DNA of 64,000 bases. Source: Tomocerus qinae. Its lineage: Eukaryota > Arthropoda > Collembola > Entomobryomorpha > Tomoceridae. The notes under the pieces are model-generated. The model saw nothing but the letters and a program-made list of their open reading frames with translations. It did no database searches and was not told the origin of the DNA. The stretch is taken from contig CM034547.1 of assembly GCA_020055645.1 (NCBI GenBank), positions 3,038,001-3,102,000 on the forward strand, given 5' to 3'. This document shows, one piece after another, positions 17,173 through 29,440 of this stretch (position 1 is the stretch's first letter; each line of letters starts with the position of its first letter). A program made the position numbers and the translations under genes.

Positions 17173-18482
17173 AGAGAGAAAATACCTTAGGGATGACACA
17201 GTATACCAAATATACGCAAGGATAGTATAGGGGAAGGTTCGGACATGGAGATGTTATTTTTGTTATTTTTATTGCCAATGGAGATTTGAGATCACACGGT
17301 GTCACCCCTGAGAAGAGTAGTAGGTAATTTTCATGTAAACCCCCTTAGTATGACCGCGAATGACGTCACCCGAAATCAAATCCCATATAATATTCCCACA
17401 AACTCCACCCACTTTTCAGTTGCATAGGTGATATCCACGTGTGAAAGCAGAGAATAACGAAAGGTGGCGGTGAAGCTGTTACAAACCCATCCACAAATCG
17501 AAATGCACGATTTTGATGCACGAAATCGTGCATTTCGATTTTATTCCACAATAATTTATTACCAAAACGTAACCATGTTGAAATTTTCCTGAAAATGCCC
17601 CTTAGTTACGAAATTAAAATATTACGAACGAGTTAAGAATAGCGGTCAGGGAAAATAGTATCAAATTTCATGTTTTAGTAAATAATAAAATCTCTATGGA
17701 TATTATTTAAAACTATGAATACTATTCAAAAAACCAGAATCCAAAGCCCGTCCTATGCATAATATATTGAACTTTTCTGTGGGAATATAAGAATTGCGAT
17801 TTTGACTGTGACACTATGACTATTCGTAACATCTTCGGCTATATAGACCACCGTTCTGTTCCGTCTTCCGATTTGATTGACTATTTTCAATTATTGCTTG
17901 TTAGCATTCAGTCATAATATTATAGTCATAGTCATATCATAATATAAACTTTTTATTAATATTAGAATGTTAGAATGACTGTGATGGAAGAGAACAAAGT
18001 TCTAAAACTGTTAGTTCAATTGTCAATAAACTCAACATCACATTAGTCACCAAATCACAAATACTATGAAATTAAATTCATCACACTATTTGTCACCTAA
18101 AAAGGTACAAAAGAAATGTAATTAGAATAATATAGATGATCAATGATATGACTTCTATGGAAGAGATAGTTCTGATTTCATTAAATAAGTAAATTAAATT
18201 GCGTGTGAGTAACGGCTGGAGAAGTTGTAGAGCCAATTTAGGTAATTTATCTACTTTTTTCTAGTTTTGAATGAATTTTCCTTAAAATAGTGAAAATAGT
18301 TGTCCTATTACGTTATGTGATACAATTTTATTCAATGATATACCAAAACACAAACACACAAAAATGTTTTGAAAGATTTATATTTTAGCGCCTATCCAGC
18401 CAAGGATATATAATTAGTTGACACATCAGACAATTTACTATAGTAAGCTACGTGACTACCAAGTTGGTCATGGGCAATACAA
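17173..18482. other. AT-rich non-coding stretch
   Basis: The only structure I see is a short palindrome at about 17494-17541, where AAATCGAAATGCACGATTTT is followed at once by its inverse. No gene or RNA was recognised. Confidence 0.5.
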
Positions 18483-18838
18483 AAATTTCGACTTTTTTTC
18501 GCAAAGTCCCTAAGGATCTGAGACGACTGGTCCTAGACACATATAGTAAATTTGAAAAAGATGCATCGATACTTTCTTCATCGTTTCCTTATTGAAAATT
18601 TCACACTTTCAACTTTGTTGTCTAAGATATCGCAGTTTTTAACTTAACATTTTGACCAAAAAACCAAGTTTCAATTTTCAAACTGCAGTATCTTAGAAAA
18701 AGAAGTCGAAACTGTCAAATTTTCAATAAGGAAACGATGAAGAAAGTTTCGATGTATCTTTTTCAAATTTACTATATGTGTGTATGACGTATGACCAGTC
18801 GTCTCAGATCCTTAGGGACTTAGCTAAAAAAAGTTAGG
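18483..18838. repeat. 356-bp inverted repeat (foldback MITE)
   Basis: CCCTAAGGATCTGAGACGAC near 18507 pairs with GTCGTCTCAGATCCTTAGGG near 18797. Arms of about 155 bp also share AAACGATGAAGAAAG / CTTTCTTCATCGTTT and surround a spacer of about 40 bp. No ORF. Confidence 0.85.
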
Positions 18839-19299
18839 GGCCAATTTGATAGTCAGTGTGACTAGCTGTAACTAGGAATACGCTGACCTTAATTCCCTTT
18901 CCCTTTTAGCCCAAACGGTTCATATTTGAAAGTTATGACGGACTCAAACGACAAACTTATGCAATACGTCACATGGCGAATTTGGTCTTTTAGAGTAGTT
19001 TCTATAACTACGTCTTACGACGTATTTGGTTTATTGTTACGAAAATTTATTACCGTCATAATATGACGATTTTGGGCTATGAAAGTGTTTATTCGACTAC
19101 ATCATTAATTTCTGGACAAAAAATGCAAGTGGGATGGAAACTATAACTTGTCAAATTAATTATTGAAATAAATAACTTTTAACAGGGTTTTTCCGTTTTG
19201 TTTTCGTATCGTTTAGCAAATAATATAATTTAAAAAAAAACAAAGCAAAAAATATTTTTGTCACGAAAAGTCTTCCGTGGCTGAGCGACTTACTTTCGT
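18839..19299. other. Non-coding stretch
   Basis: I see no gene or clear repeat apart from one ACGTCTTACGACGT palindrome near 19011, like those at 12005-12284. Confidence 0.4.
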
Positions 19300-22040
19300 A
19301 CTAGTTGCTAACACGAATTCAGGATATGGGTATCATAAAAACCGCAGTCGAAGTCTCTTCTCATTGGTGGATTCAAATTGTTTTTAGCCAATAGGATTGC
19401 AGCTTCAATTACAAAATTTTATATGCTTTCCATAAATCACCCCAAGGCCTTCAATATTCTGTTTAGATCGCAGATCGTGTTATGCTTCTAAGTATGGTTA
19501 AATTGTAACGACTATCATGAACAGTCAAAGTTCCGTTTAGTAATTAATATAGTGCTCGCAAGTTTATTTATTTATTAATTAAATATTTATGTCAATACAA
19601 CTTGTTCGTATCGTCGAAAAATTAGATATATTATTGTGTGTATTCAGTTTATTATGTCTGTTGTAATGAAATGTAGTAAACAAATATAACAGGTAAAAAC
19701 CTGGAAAAATATACGGTGAGAATGCCAGCAAAACTTAAAAACAAGGCATAATTTAGAGATTGCGGTATGACAAAAATAATGAAATTTTGCAAAAGTATTC
19801 TCCGAAATATCTACCCGTGCGTTTAAAGCTAAGTCATTTGAACTATCTTTGAACATTTGTTTTGTGACATGAGTATACATAAGCCAAAACCTCAAAATGT
19901 ATTTGTTTTCCTGGCCCGTCAATGTAGTTAACCTATGTAGGGATGAAAAATATTTCATAAAATGGGAATTTGTTGCCCTTATATCTTTGTACGCCTTTGT
20001 AAAATAGCATAACGGATTTAATGTCAATAACGGAGCTACGGAGTTGACGATATGGCAATTTTTTGTGCCTATATTCTAGATAAAATATTCTATGTGTTTT
20101 CTTTAAATCATATCATGATCGCACTCCTAATATGAGGAGTGTATAAAAAATTAAATGTAATGTCAAAATTTCATTCATAACTATAACATAGAAAATGCTG
20201 ATGTTTATTGAAGTCGCCATTTAAAGAAGCTGGGCCTTAGTTTTCAACTTTTAATCTACCAAACGTTAGATTTATGTTAAGTTGAAATTTGATATCTCAT
20301 TTTGAAATTATTGTCAATTATAATAACAATTACAAAGTCTGTTGAATCATTCAATCACCACATCAGTGTTGAAGAATTGCAAGGAAATAGCTTTAAACGC
20401 ACGGGGAGATTATTTAGGAGAATACTTTTGCAAAATTTCATTATTTTTGTCATACCGCAATCTCTAAATTATGCCTTGTTTTTAAGTTTTGCTGGCATTC
20501 TCACCGTATATTTTTCCAGGTTTTTACCTGTTATATTTTTTATTTTATTGTTTTTCTTGATATATCTGGTTATAACAATCATATAACTACGAACTACGAA
20601 AGAGTTAACTAGATTATGAATATTTAGAAATTAATTATGTAGGTATCAATACCATGCATGACAATGTACAGTACTCGAGTAAAGTTGTCATTTCCGAAAT
20701 ATTTATCACTGCCTAGGTTATAATGTAAATTTTACGTTTATGGAAAAACGATACATAATATGCTATTTGATCTTTATAAATTTGTTATTTTCGCAAAATT
20801 ATTAATAGTATATTATATAGGTATGTGATAATATATTATTTTTTATTGGGGGCTACCGCCCACAAACCCCCGCTTGAGGGAGATAAAATAGTTGGTATTC
20901 TCGTAGTTAGTAAAACAGGAGCCAGTAAAGCGTATATGTTTGTATTTTTATATAGTAATAATGAGCATTATAGATATGCATGCCTATTACAATTAAACAT
21001 TTTCGATGCCTGGAATCGCACTCAACGATATTTTTTTCATCCCTGAAATTTTCCTTATTGTTTATTTGTTACAATCCCTGTAAGTACCCTCAAGCCTAAT
21101 ATATTTTCCATCCCTGGAATTGTTCTCAGTACTCGGTATTTGCATTGAGATGTGAATGTAACTGGGATTATTGGGAATGGGAATACTACGTAATAGGAAT
21201 AAATGCATTTTTAAATCCGATATTATTATCATTATTGAGATGATGCAAGCCAATGAGCCAATTCAGTGCACTCCGTACTCCGTATCTACGGAGATTGAAT
21301 TAGGAGATGGAATGTATCACTGTGTATTCCTAGTTCCATGATCATGAGTCCATCCACTCCATCCAGTACCCAATTGACTATGACTATGATGCATTGTACC
21401 AAGTAGCCAAGGAGATAAATTGGTGACCAAACAATTTCAAAATTCATTCTTCCGGTTCCTACGGCTAAAGTTGAAACCGGACAGCTGATTTTGAATTGGA
21501 GCACACCCCGCAGAGAATGGCTCTACGTTTTCGGTATCTTGCATTATTTCACAGAAGCTGCTAGTTTACGAGCAATCGGTGTCAATAGATTTTGACCCTT
21601 CAGTTTGATTGATTGATAATTTGTTTATTGATGTACTTGACGGGCAATAAGCCCATAGAACATGACATAATTATAAGTTACATATTGTTTCACAAAAAGA
21701 TTCGCATTGATGGTAATTCATAATCTTATGACAAACGTAATTTTTTTTTTTTTTTTTTTTTTTTGATTGATAATTTATTTATTGATGACCCTTCAGTTAA
21801 ATGCAGTATAAGTGGCGAAACCACACATTGCCCTTCGGGCAATGCGCTGTCTGCTTTGCAGTTTCTCCCCGTATAAAAATAAACATTCCCCCTTGGGGTG
21901 ATTTATGGAAAGCATATAAAATTTTGTAATTGAAAGCTGCAATCCTATTGGCTAAAAACAATTCGAATCCACCAATGAGAAGAGACTTCGACTGCGGTTT
22001 TTATGATACCCATATCCTGAATTCGTGTTAGCAACAGCAA
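19300..22040. mobile_element. TIR-bounded 2.7 kb segment without transposase
   Basis: GCTAACACGAATTCAGGATA near 19307 returns inverted near 22032, and pairing runs about 140 bp inward to ATTTATGGAAAGCATATAAA / CACCCCAAGG (19445; 21893). Inside is a second inverted pair, about 19685-19830 versus 20385-20541 (CTACCCGTGCGTTTAAAGC / GCTTTAAACGCACGGG). This explains why short frames at 19644-20027 (minus) and 20302-20586 (plus) resemble each other. Those frames are hydrophobic, but I cannot match them to any family and do not call them genes. Confidence 0.65.
21605..21800 (-). repeat. Retroposon 3'-end-like tails with poly(T) tract
   Basis: TTGATTGATAATTTGTTTAT near 21610 and a second version after a run of about 28 T residues (21739-21766) read on the minus strand as ATCAATAAATAAATTATCAA plus poly(A). 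The first copy also has GGGCTTATTGCCCGTCAAG (minus strand). AATAAA with a poly(A) tail is the layout of a non-LTR retroposon 3' end. No reverse transcriptase is visible, so these would be severely 5'-truncated copies. Confidence 0.45.
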
Positions 22041-24058
22041 ATGAAATAATAATAGCATGAAATAATTTTGATACTTAATTGCTGTTTTTAGGATGTGCCG
22101 CAGTTACGAATCCCGATTTGCAACCATTGCAATGAGCAACGTAGAAAGTGCTAGAACCGTGGCTCAAATTTTGTATGATTTGTATTGAATTGTAATGTTT
22201 GTGCCAAGTATTAAGTAGCTGCTAGATTTTTAGCTGCGAAGAGGGGAGTCGACAAAATACACCGTCATTGCACCGTCATTTATTTTGTCAGTATATTTTA
22301 TTCTTGATTCTAGCTGATCCACATTGAATATATTAAAATAACGGTGACCATGTAGTGGCGTTGACGGTTGAATGGTGGTGTATTTTGTCAAGTTCAAGAA
22401 GGGGTGTCCAAACCAAATGACAATCATTTAATTAAGATGCGAGTCGTCGATAGAATTTTAAGGAAATTACTTATCTAATTTTGTGTATGTGATTCCCAAT
22501 CGTGAAGATTGGTTGTTAATGTCGGTTGAATGAATGATATTAAATCTGAAGAATTTCTTTTGTTAGCTCATCTTATTTTTTCTATTAATAAAAATTCTCT
22601 AAGCATTGATTGTAATACTGTATGAAAAGAAATCACTCAACTGATATAGCAGATATAATAATTTTGACTAATATCTGTATACGAGCCGGTCACAGGGCCC
22701 ATGCCCTGTTATAAATAAAGCTAGTGAGTATATGGACCAAATTGTATGATGAGCAAAGGCGAATCGTTTAATTTTCTATCTATAATATTATATATATCAA
22801 ACGGAATTGTTAGCCACCCAGCATTATTTTTGCCTCTTTTCTGATCTAAACGCTGATGTATAAAATAACGATATTTATAAAAAGATAAGTGATGCCGGTT
22901 GGATCCTAGAAAGTCGATCTTGGTCATGGTGGGGGCATTTTCGAAACAAAAGCGAATCAAAATATGAAAACATTAATTGCGCGAAAGCACCTAAAGGAAC
23001 AAAAACTTCACCAATCACATCTCACAGCATTGGACAGACCACACATCGGATTTCACCGCGCAACTCGAACAAGACGATTATCTTTAGTAGTGATAGTGAT
23101 ACAATTTTAACACAGGCCTTACACGGGCGATAGCTCTGACCTCGACTTTTTTCGGTTAACATGGCGAGAATGGTTAGTACTCGTATACAGCTCTGTACAA
23201 ATAAGTTTGGTTTTGGTTGGGAATACAATAATAAAAGTAGCCTGTACATTGTGCAATTATGGATCTATTTGTAATGTCACACCCAGTGAGTGCGTTCTGT
23301 CTCCGGCTGCTCTATTTAATTTCACAAAAAGGTGTATAAACTGACACAAAGGAATCTAACGGGCATTAAACAATACAGCAACTCTACAATCAGCTAATAA
23401 AATAAAATGAAAATGTAATGATTTTTTCGTTCCAATTGCATTGGCAATGCAAGTGATGTGGAGGTGGACTTGCCCATTATCTGTATTATTAATTAGCGGA
23501 GCTGCCCAATCTGTCTGTCTCTCCATTAATCAGTCCGTTATAGCACGATAAATCAAGAATAGTTACAAATAATCAGTTCGAATTTCCTGTAGATAATCTA
23601 GGGTTGAAATAAGGCAGTGCTTGCACATTCTGATATTCGTTCAAATATGTAACCCCATAAAATCGCACGAGGCTCGAAATTTTTTGTTTCAAGAATAAAT
23701 TTAATTTTCTTAGATTTGGGAAGGCAATTAAATTCCCTTTTTCTCATTCTATTTTATTTCTTCTCTCTTTTTTCTCTCCTTTTACGCGTTTTTTCGTAAA
23801 AATAAGTCCCATAAAAATCGGACTTATACTTCAGGAGGAATAGAGCCAGATGTAAAACGCTTTTTAACATGCATGCCATGCAGGCGTGATGAGCGTCCTT
23901 AAGCCTAATTACTTCTAAATGACTAACCATAGGTGTCAAATTGAAAAAATATTTCAAAATAACATTTTAATTATTTATGTTGGACATTAATTATATTAAT
24001 TAGTATACACCTAAGTTGAACATTGACTTCCAGCACGACCGGGATGATATATTATAGT
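22041..24058. other. Intergenic, no supported gene
   Basis: AT-rich. The frames at 22230-22427, 22721-22960 and 23022-23249 (minus) lack recognisable domains, splice partners or codon bias, and I do not annotate them. It contains the 3' flank of the LAMP-like gene at its right end. Confidence 0.5.
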
Positions 24059-27000
24059 TTATACTTGGGCATAGCCAGACCTGCGGAAACTTCGCCAAAG
24101 AAAGGTCCCTAGAACAGCAGCAATTATTAGTCCAATAAAAGTGTATGCCAGGATTGGCAGAATCTTATAGTACGTATCCTTAGAGCAGACAGATCCTGAA
24201 ACGGAAAATAAAAAAGTTAACTTTTAACCTCAAAATGATAACAGTACTTTGCATGCCGTAAATACTATAATAAACACCTTCGGTGCTTTTATTTGAGAAA
24301 CAGACATCATGTATAATAATTTGTATGAACTGATAATAATTGGCACTTTAAAAACTAATCTGATTCTGATTTAGTAGTGTCCGGGGACCTGTCAGCTGTC
24401 AATCTAGCTATCTTACGATGAATAGAACCGAAGTTACATTGATTTTTAGACATTTTTAAATTTTAAACCCCTCTCCCGGTCACAGGGTGTGACCGGAATC
24501 AGTCTTCCTATTTATCTGCAGATTGTACCCTAAAAATTGGAACTCTCAAGGTCAAACCGTTCGAAAGTTATCGTGCACAGGGATATTTCGGACGGACAGA
24601 CAGACAGACAGAGAAGTTGAATACTTCTCTGAATAATTTATTGTTTCCCTAAACAATAATTTCAATTATATAATAAAATGGTTTAAATCTAAATAATAAT
24701 AAATTCTTACAAAATTTCAAAATTCTAGAAATTTATTTAGAATAGAATAGTAAATTCTCTTACCATCCCCAAACTGGGGATTCGTTCCTTCATGAAAAGC
24801 TTCGGCCTGCACCTGTTCCATTTCCAGGTATACATTTCCAGTTTTGTCTGCAGAGATGGATTTGTAAGACTGACAGATGTAGGATTCGTTCAAAGGGGCA
24901 GTGAACGAGCCGAATTCGTTTGCTGAGATGTAATAGGTCTGACCTGTGGCGCACAGATAAAATGGATTGCGAAATGTCAGAAATGGCACTTAGAATATTT
25001 CTCGGAAGTAGATGGAATTTATTATATTCTCATTTTCTTTGAAAAGTGAAGTATTTGTAATAAATAAAAGTTTCATGGCATGTATTCCAAAAATTTAAAT
25101 AAATTAACTTTTCTGAAGTTACGTTGAAAGAATATTTACTTTGTGTCGCAGCAGGATTGACGAATTGAGTTGGATCTGTCGCAGTTACGCTACCAAATAT
25201 GGCCGTCAGGGAAAACTGTCCCCCAGGAGAAGCCATTCCGTTGACATACTCAGATTTCTTGATAAACAAAAAGGTGATGTTATTGGCTCCACTTGCAGAT
25301 CCTGGATTTTCCCAAGTCAGAACAAGAGTCTGAATGAAAGGACTGCAACTTCCAGTAACTGTCGCGTTGTCAGGAATCGGAATTTTTCCAACTGCGCTCT
25401 GCGATCGCAAATTATAAAATTGAAACTCAGTCTGTTGAAGCAGTTTATCTAGACTAATTTTTTTGCTCTATACACTATACACTCAAAGCCCAGTTCCAGT
25501 CGGACAAAACATCGTTTAGCCAACCGCAGACAAAAGAGACAAAGTGGGCAGTGTGGCACCTCTACCCATTTGCCATACCTCTCGCGCGGCACCCGTTATA
25601 GCTAAAACTAACCACTACCTAACCACTCCCTAATAATTAAAGCTGAACTCTACATATTATGATACCATCAGAAAAATGAAAGTCGCCAATGTACATAAAG
25701 TTAATAATTATTGACGGGTGTAGGATAAGCCTCTTGTGAATTTAGCGCTCACTTTTAGTATAATCCAGGGTTGGGGTGGATGAAATAGGATGGATGGTTA
25801 AATTTGGACAAAATCAATTTATTCCTGGATAAAATTAATTTCGTCCAGGACAATATAAGGTACAACCTTGGTAATTATCTGTGCTCGATAGATGCTGCAC
25901 TGAAGTAGATGTTAATGTAAAGAATCTGTTTTCAGGTGCAGTGATGCAACATCAAGGGAATGCAGAAATAACAAATCGCTAAGAATTGTACTAAGAGTGG
26001 CTTTAGTAAGCCCCAATACCACTAGAAGACTTATAATAATTCTATCAATTCTACACTGGTCCGCTGGTGGAAAAAACTTTTTCTCCCTGGTATCCTGAAA
26101 AAATTCCCTGCTGGTGTAAATAAATTCCCTGATTTTGCGCTATAGAAAAAACGAGGTTTTAAAGGCCTGTAGAGGCCTTTTAAACAACTGTCAAATACAT
26201 GAATTTTTATGAACCATATTTACATGTTGAAATAGTGAAAATGCGCTTCCCAACTACGGAAGCTTGAACAATTTGCGGAAGCCCATAGTGACAGTGGCGG
26301 CTTTACCACTGGGCAGTTGCCCAGGGCCTCGCGTTTTGAGGGCCTCGCGCCAAGGACGTATTTAGGGATGGGCTTTACGGGCTGAAGCCCTCCACCCGAA
26401 ATCCAAGGAAAAAGGAATTTTTTTCTCAAAATAGCAAAAAATTTCGCGCTCCGCGAGATTATTTGCCATTTTTAGGCCATTTTTGACTCATTTCCTTCAA
26501 AAAATGCCAAAAATTTTCTCGCTAAGCGCGAATATATACTTACAATTTCTATGTTATACGGCATAAAAGTCATAGAAAATGGCAATATTATTTTGTCATG
26601 TGAAAAGGGGGTTGGAAACAATCTTCACATGTAGCGAATGTCATAGGAGAAAGCAAAAAGGTAGAAAACGGCAACCTTTTTCATGCCCAACTTTTCCAAC
26701 TTTTCACTCTAACTTTTAATGCCAAATTTAGTTAAAAACGGAAAATTCCGTACATTATTATAATGATATTGTAGAAAAATGCTCTCTTTTTGCATCTCTT
26801 CCAATTTCCATTTTATCTGGCTAAAAATGATTTTGAATAGCCAGAATTTTTCTTCCCCTCCCTTTTTCTTCCCCTCTTTTTTTCTTCCTCTCCCTTTTTC
26901 TCCTTTCTTTTTTCCCTTCTTCTCCCTTTTTTCTTCCCTTCTCTTTTTCTCCCTTTTTTCTCTCCCTCTCCCTTTTTTTCTCCCCCTCTCCCTTCTTTTC

Positions 27001-27537
27001 TCCCTATTTTTCTCTCCCTCTCCCTTTTTTTCTCCCTTTTTTCTCTCCCTCTCCCTTTTTTTCTCCCTTTTTTCTCCCTTTTTTTTCTTCCTCTCTCTCT
27101 TTTCCCCCCTTTTTCGCAAATTTAAAGGTGAATTTTCGGCTTCCCGGATACCGAGTTTTTTCCACCAGCGCACTGGTCAATTGAGCCTTACATAGTTTTC
27201 AGCCGTTTTGTAGTAAATGGAAAAGGTAAAATTCCCGGTCAAGAGAATACAAGTGCCGTTTGTAGTGGAGACTTGCCATGCTGCTATTGGGGTCATTGGT
27301 GCAGCAGTCGGAGTGGAAGTTGTAGTTGTCATATTCTGGCCATTGGTCATGAACAGGCAGGATGATCCTACTGCACAATAAATTATCAGTAGATCACTAC
27401 CGGATTTTAGTAAAACACAAGACATTGTGGCTTCATAACACTTCATCACAATAATTATTATTATTCTTAGATAATAAGAATTACTACTCACCAAAGACGA
27501 ATAGCGATAGATAGTCCCATCTGAAATGTTGTGTCAT
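24059..27537 (-). CDS. Lamp1: LAMP-family lysosomal membrane glycoprotein
   Basis: Five exons on the minus strand, 27537-27492, 27370-27192, 25431-25140, 24943-24764 and 24195-24059, all phase-consistent, total 834 nt and 277 aa. Signal peptide: MTQHFRWDYLSLFVF plus the start of exon 2. Then a Thr/Pro-rich, N-glycosylatable stretch (sequons NMT, NGT, NFT), and a single LAMP luminal domain containing WQVSTTNGTCILL, GKIPIPDNATVTGSC, LTWENPG, QTYYISANEFG and ESYIC, with Cys spaced for the family's disulfide loops. A 23-residue membrane segment (ILPILAYTFIGLIIAAVLG...) follows, then the short cytosolic tail RSFRRSGYAQV. The tail's GYxxV fits the GYxx-hydrophobic sorting signal by which LAMPs are sent to lysosomes through AP complexes. 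The protein would coat the late endosome/lysosome membrane. The third exon could start later at SAVGK, but the longer version (TEFQFYNLRSQ...) fits the family better. One intron (1.76 kb) holds a MITE-like insertion. Confidence 0.9.
24414..24505 (+). repeat. Dispersed repeat, copy 1 (CCGGTCACA hairpin)
   Basis: TACGATGAATAGAACCGAAG starts a block of about 90 bp that recurs at 28535-28622. Here it ends in the hairpin CCGGTCACAGGGTGTGACCGG (about 24477). It lies in the last LAMP intron. Confidence 0.6.
24540..24620 (+). repeat. TTCGAAAGTTATCG / GACAGACAGA dispersed repeat, copy 1
   Basis: TCAAACCGTTCGAAAGTTAT, then CGTGCACAGGGAT and a (GACA)n run. The same string is inverted at about 41510-41600, and a shorter version is at 30972-31015. 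This is a dispersed repeat family of unknown class. Confidence 0.65.
26050..27180. mobile_element. TIR-like insertion in LAMP intron with polypyrimidine tract
   Basis: ACTGGTCCGCTGGTGGAAAA (about 26056) and, inverted, TTTTTTCCACCAGCGCACTGG (about 27157) bracket 1.1 kb. Inside, about 26855-27115 is almost pure pyrimidine on the plus strand (CTCCCTTTTTTC-type units). That gives the long Lys/Arg/Glu reading frame on the minus strand and its Phe/Ser/Pro mirror on the plus strand, neither of which is a gene. It also contains GGGCAGTTGCCCAGGGCCTC (26308), shared inverted with 48665-48700. Confidence 0.55.
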
Positions 27538-27927
27538 GTTTAATGCTAAAAAACTGTTATTTAATTAAAGATCTTCCAGTCAATTCCTATGGGATAAAAT
27601 AAAAGTGAATTTGATTTTGTTTATCCAATTTCTCCACCATCCAGTCAGAGCAGTGAATGTTTATCTACTAGTCACATTCTTACTACTGGATGGAAAATTT
27701 GGAGAACCGGTTCTACTGCAGTGTAGGCACCTTTAATAGAAGAAATAGATGACATCAGAGGAGAGGAGAATATAGGTATACAAGAGTTTCGATTTGCACT
27801 CTACCTATATCGAATACTGTTAATTATATTATTATTTCCCCCTATATTACAGTTTGCATGTGTATATACAGTAATAACCTATGTACAAATGGATGTAAAA
27901 AAGTGATGTGATAAACATGTTGTCATT
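27538..27927. promoter_or_regulatory. 5' flank of LAMP-like gene
   Basis: Upstream sequence of the minus-strand LAMP start at 27537. I see no convincing TATA or initiator element. It is listed only as the likely location of the promoter and 5' UTR. Confidence 0.3.
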
Positions 27928-28318
27928 AAGGGTGGTTAATAGCGGGGTAACTGGACCATACACTTTGCGCGTATTACTTAGGATTAGAGTATAGCCCGTA
28001 TTTATTTACCAAAAGTCTTCAAAATTTCCAAAAAGTAGCGGAAGGTGAATACCTCGGACTTGCGGCTCCGGAATATTAATAAAATGTAACACGTTTTGAA
28101 TTATAGCGTTTGCGGGAAAACATGATTTCCCCCAACGCTATAGTTCAAATTTTAAATTTTTGTGAGCTACAAGTCGAAAATCTGAGCTTTTCAACTTCCG
28201 CCACTTTTTGGATATTTTGAAGAATTTTGGTAGATGTATAAATACGAGCTATACTCTACTCCTAAGTAATACGCACAAAGTGTATGCTCAATTGGCCCCG
28301 CTATTAACCGCTCTTAAG
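27928..28318. repeat. 391-bp inverted repeat (foldback MITE)
   Basis: GGTGGTTAATAGCGGGGTAA and its inverse near 28300 start arms of about 185 bp, with matching TATTACTTAGGATTAGAGTA / TACTCTACTCCTAAGTAATA and an inner AACGCTATAGTTC pair. No gene. The frame at 28208-28423 is the right arm. Confidence 0.85.
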
Positions 28319-28534
28319 CATAGCGTTATGCAAAATAATCAACGTTTTAAATTTACACGACCTTCTTCTTACCTTTCGAATGAGCTATTATTATACTTCT
28401 TGGTACGATACAATAGAACATAGTCGTATGAATTTTTAGTCTTTCACCCATCTCCCAATTTAGGGGATAAATTGTGATCTATTTTGTAATTTCCGCGGCC
28501 TTTATGCTATTGAACGAGCCATTGCACAAATTTA

Positions 28535-28622
28535 TACGATGAATTGAACCGAAGTTACGTTGATTTTATTTATTTTTAATATTGAAATCCCTTCCGGGGC
28601 AGCGGGTGAGACCGATTTTGAC
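28535..28622 (+). repeat. Dispersed repeat, copy 2
   Basis: A diverged second copy of 24414-24505 (TACGATGAATTGAACCGAAG ... GTGAGACCG). Confidence 0.55.
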
Positions 28623-28639
28623 CATTCTCACGCGGAGAT

Positions 28640-29127
28640 GAGTATTATTTCCGTCTTTTATAATTGTGGGTGTCGTAATTATGAGAACAGTTTTCTCATC
28701 TGTCTACTATTGATTGTAGTTAAGTGAATTTAAATGCTAGGTATATAATGCTGTATTTCTGTTCGAATGACAAAGTCTGTGCACAAATCAAAATAGCTGA
28801 AACTGAAAAATATACAGTCTTTTTTATAGAGTTGGGGTTTTATTACAAGAATTGAATATTGTGAGCGGGAATGATTTCTACACTTGGGAAAACTTAGACC
28901 TTTTTGTGGAAAACCCCAAGTGGAAAGACAAGAGTATGTAGTTCACTTAATAGTTCACAAAAATAACAGTTTGATTTAAGAGTAATAATAATTGAGGTAA
29001 GTTTACTAAATTGAGAGTACAATATGAGTGTTGAATTGAATACATACTATCCGCTCGTTTAAGGTGATGGTGTATACGATTTGGGAATCTCTGGTGACTA
29101 TCAAAATACGTGTTAAAATTTTTTGCC
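28640..29127. other. Non-coding stretch
   Basis: No gene or clear repeat seen; AT-rich intergenic sequence. Confidence 0.4.
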
Positions 29128-29440
29128 ATTCTTGATATAACTTCCAGAGTTTTACTCCGATTTTCTAATGAAGTACATTTTCGGTAAGGTAAAAACATTG
29201 GCTAGGATTTAATTTGGGAAAATTTTGGATTTTTTTGATTATTTAGCAGTAGCAATGGTTCAAAATTTTATGCGAATTTCTATCCAGATGTCATCATTAA
29301 AGTGTGCATTGTATAAAAACTGAGACAATAATCGAACATTTTCCCAAATTAAATCCTAACCAATGCGTTTGCCTTTCCGAAAATGTACATCATTAGAAAA
29401 TCGGAGTAAAACTCTGGAAGTTATATCAAAAATAGCAAAG
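29128..29440. repeat. Inverted repeat MITE, about 310 bp
   Basis: CTTCCAGAGTTTTACTCCGA (near 29150) pairs with TCGGAGTAAAACTCTGGAAG (near 29401), and TAGGATTTAATTTGGGAAAA with TTTTCCCAAATTAAATCCTA. Arms of about 100 bp, spacer of about 105 bp, no ORF. Confidence 0.85.

Noticed and set aside
19644..20586. Pair of hydrophobic frames that could be chemoreceptor exons
   Set aside because: They are mirror images from an internal inverted repeat and match no receptor motif that I know.
24480..24500. CCGGTCACA hairpin as a transcription terminator
   Set aside because: Intrinsic terminators of this kind are bacterial; here it is part of a dispersed repeat in an intron.
26709..27195. 154-codon Lys/Arg/Glu-rich protein (minus) and Phe/Ser/Pro-rich mirror (plus)
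   Set aside because: Translation of the polypyrimidine/polypurine tract inside a LAMP intron; no splice or start support.
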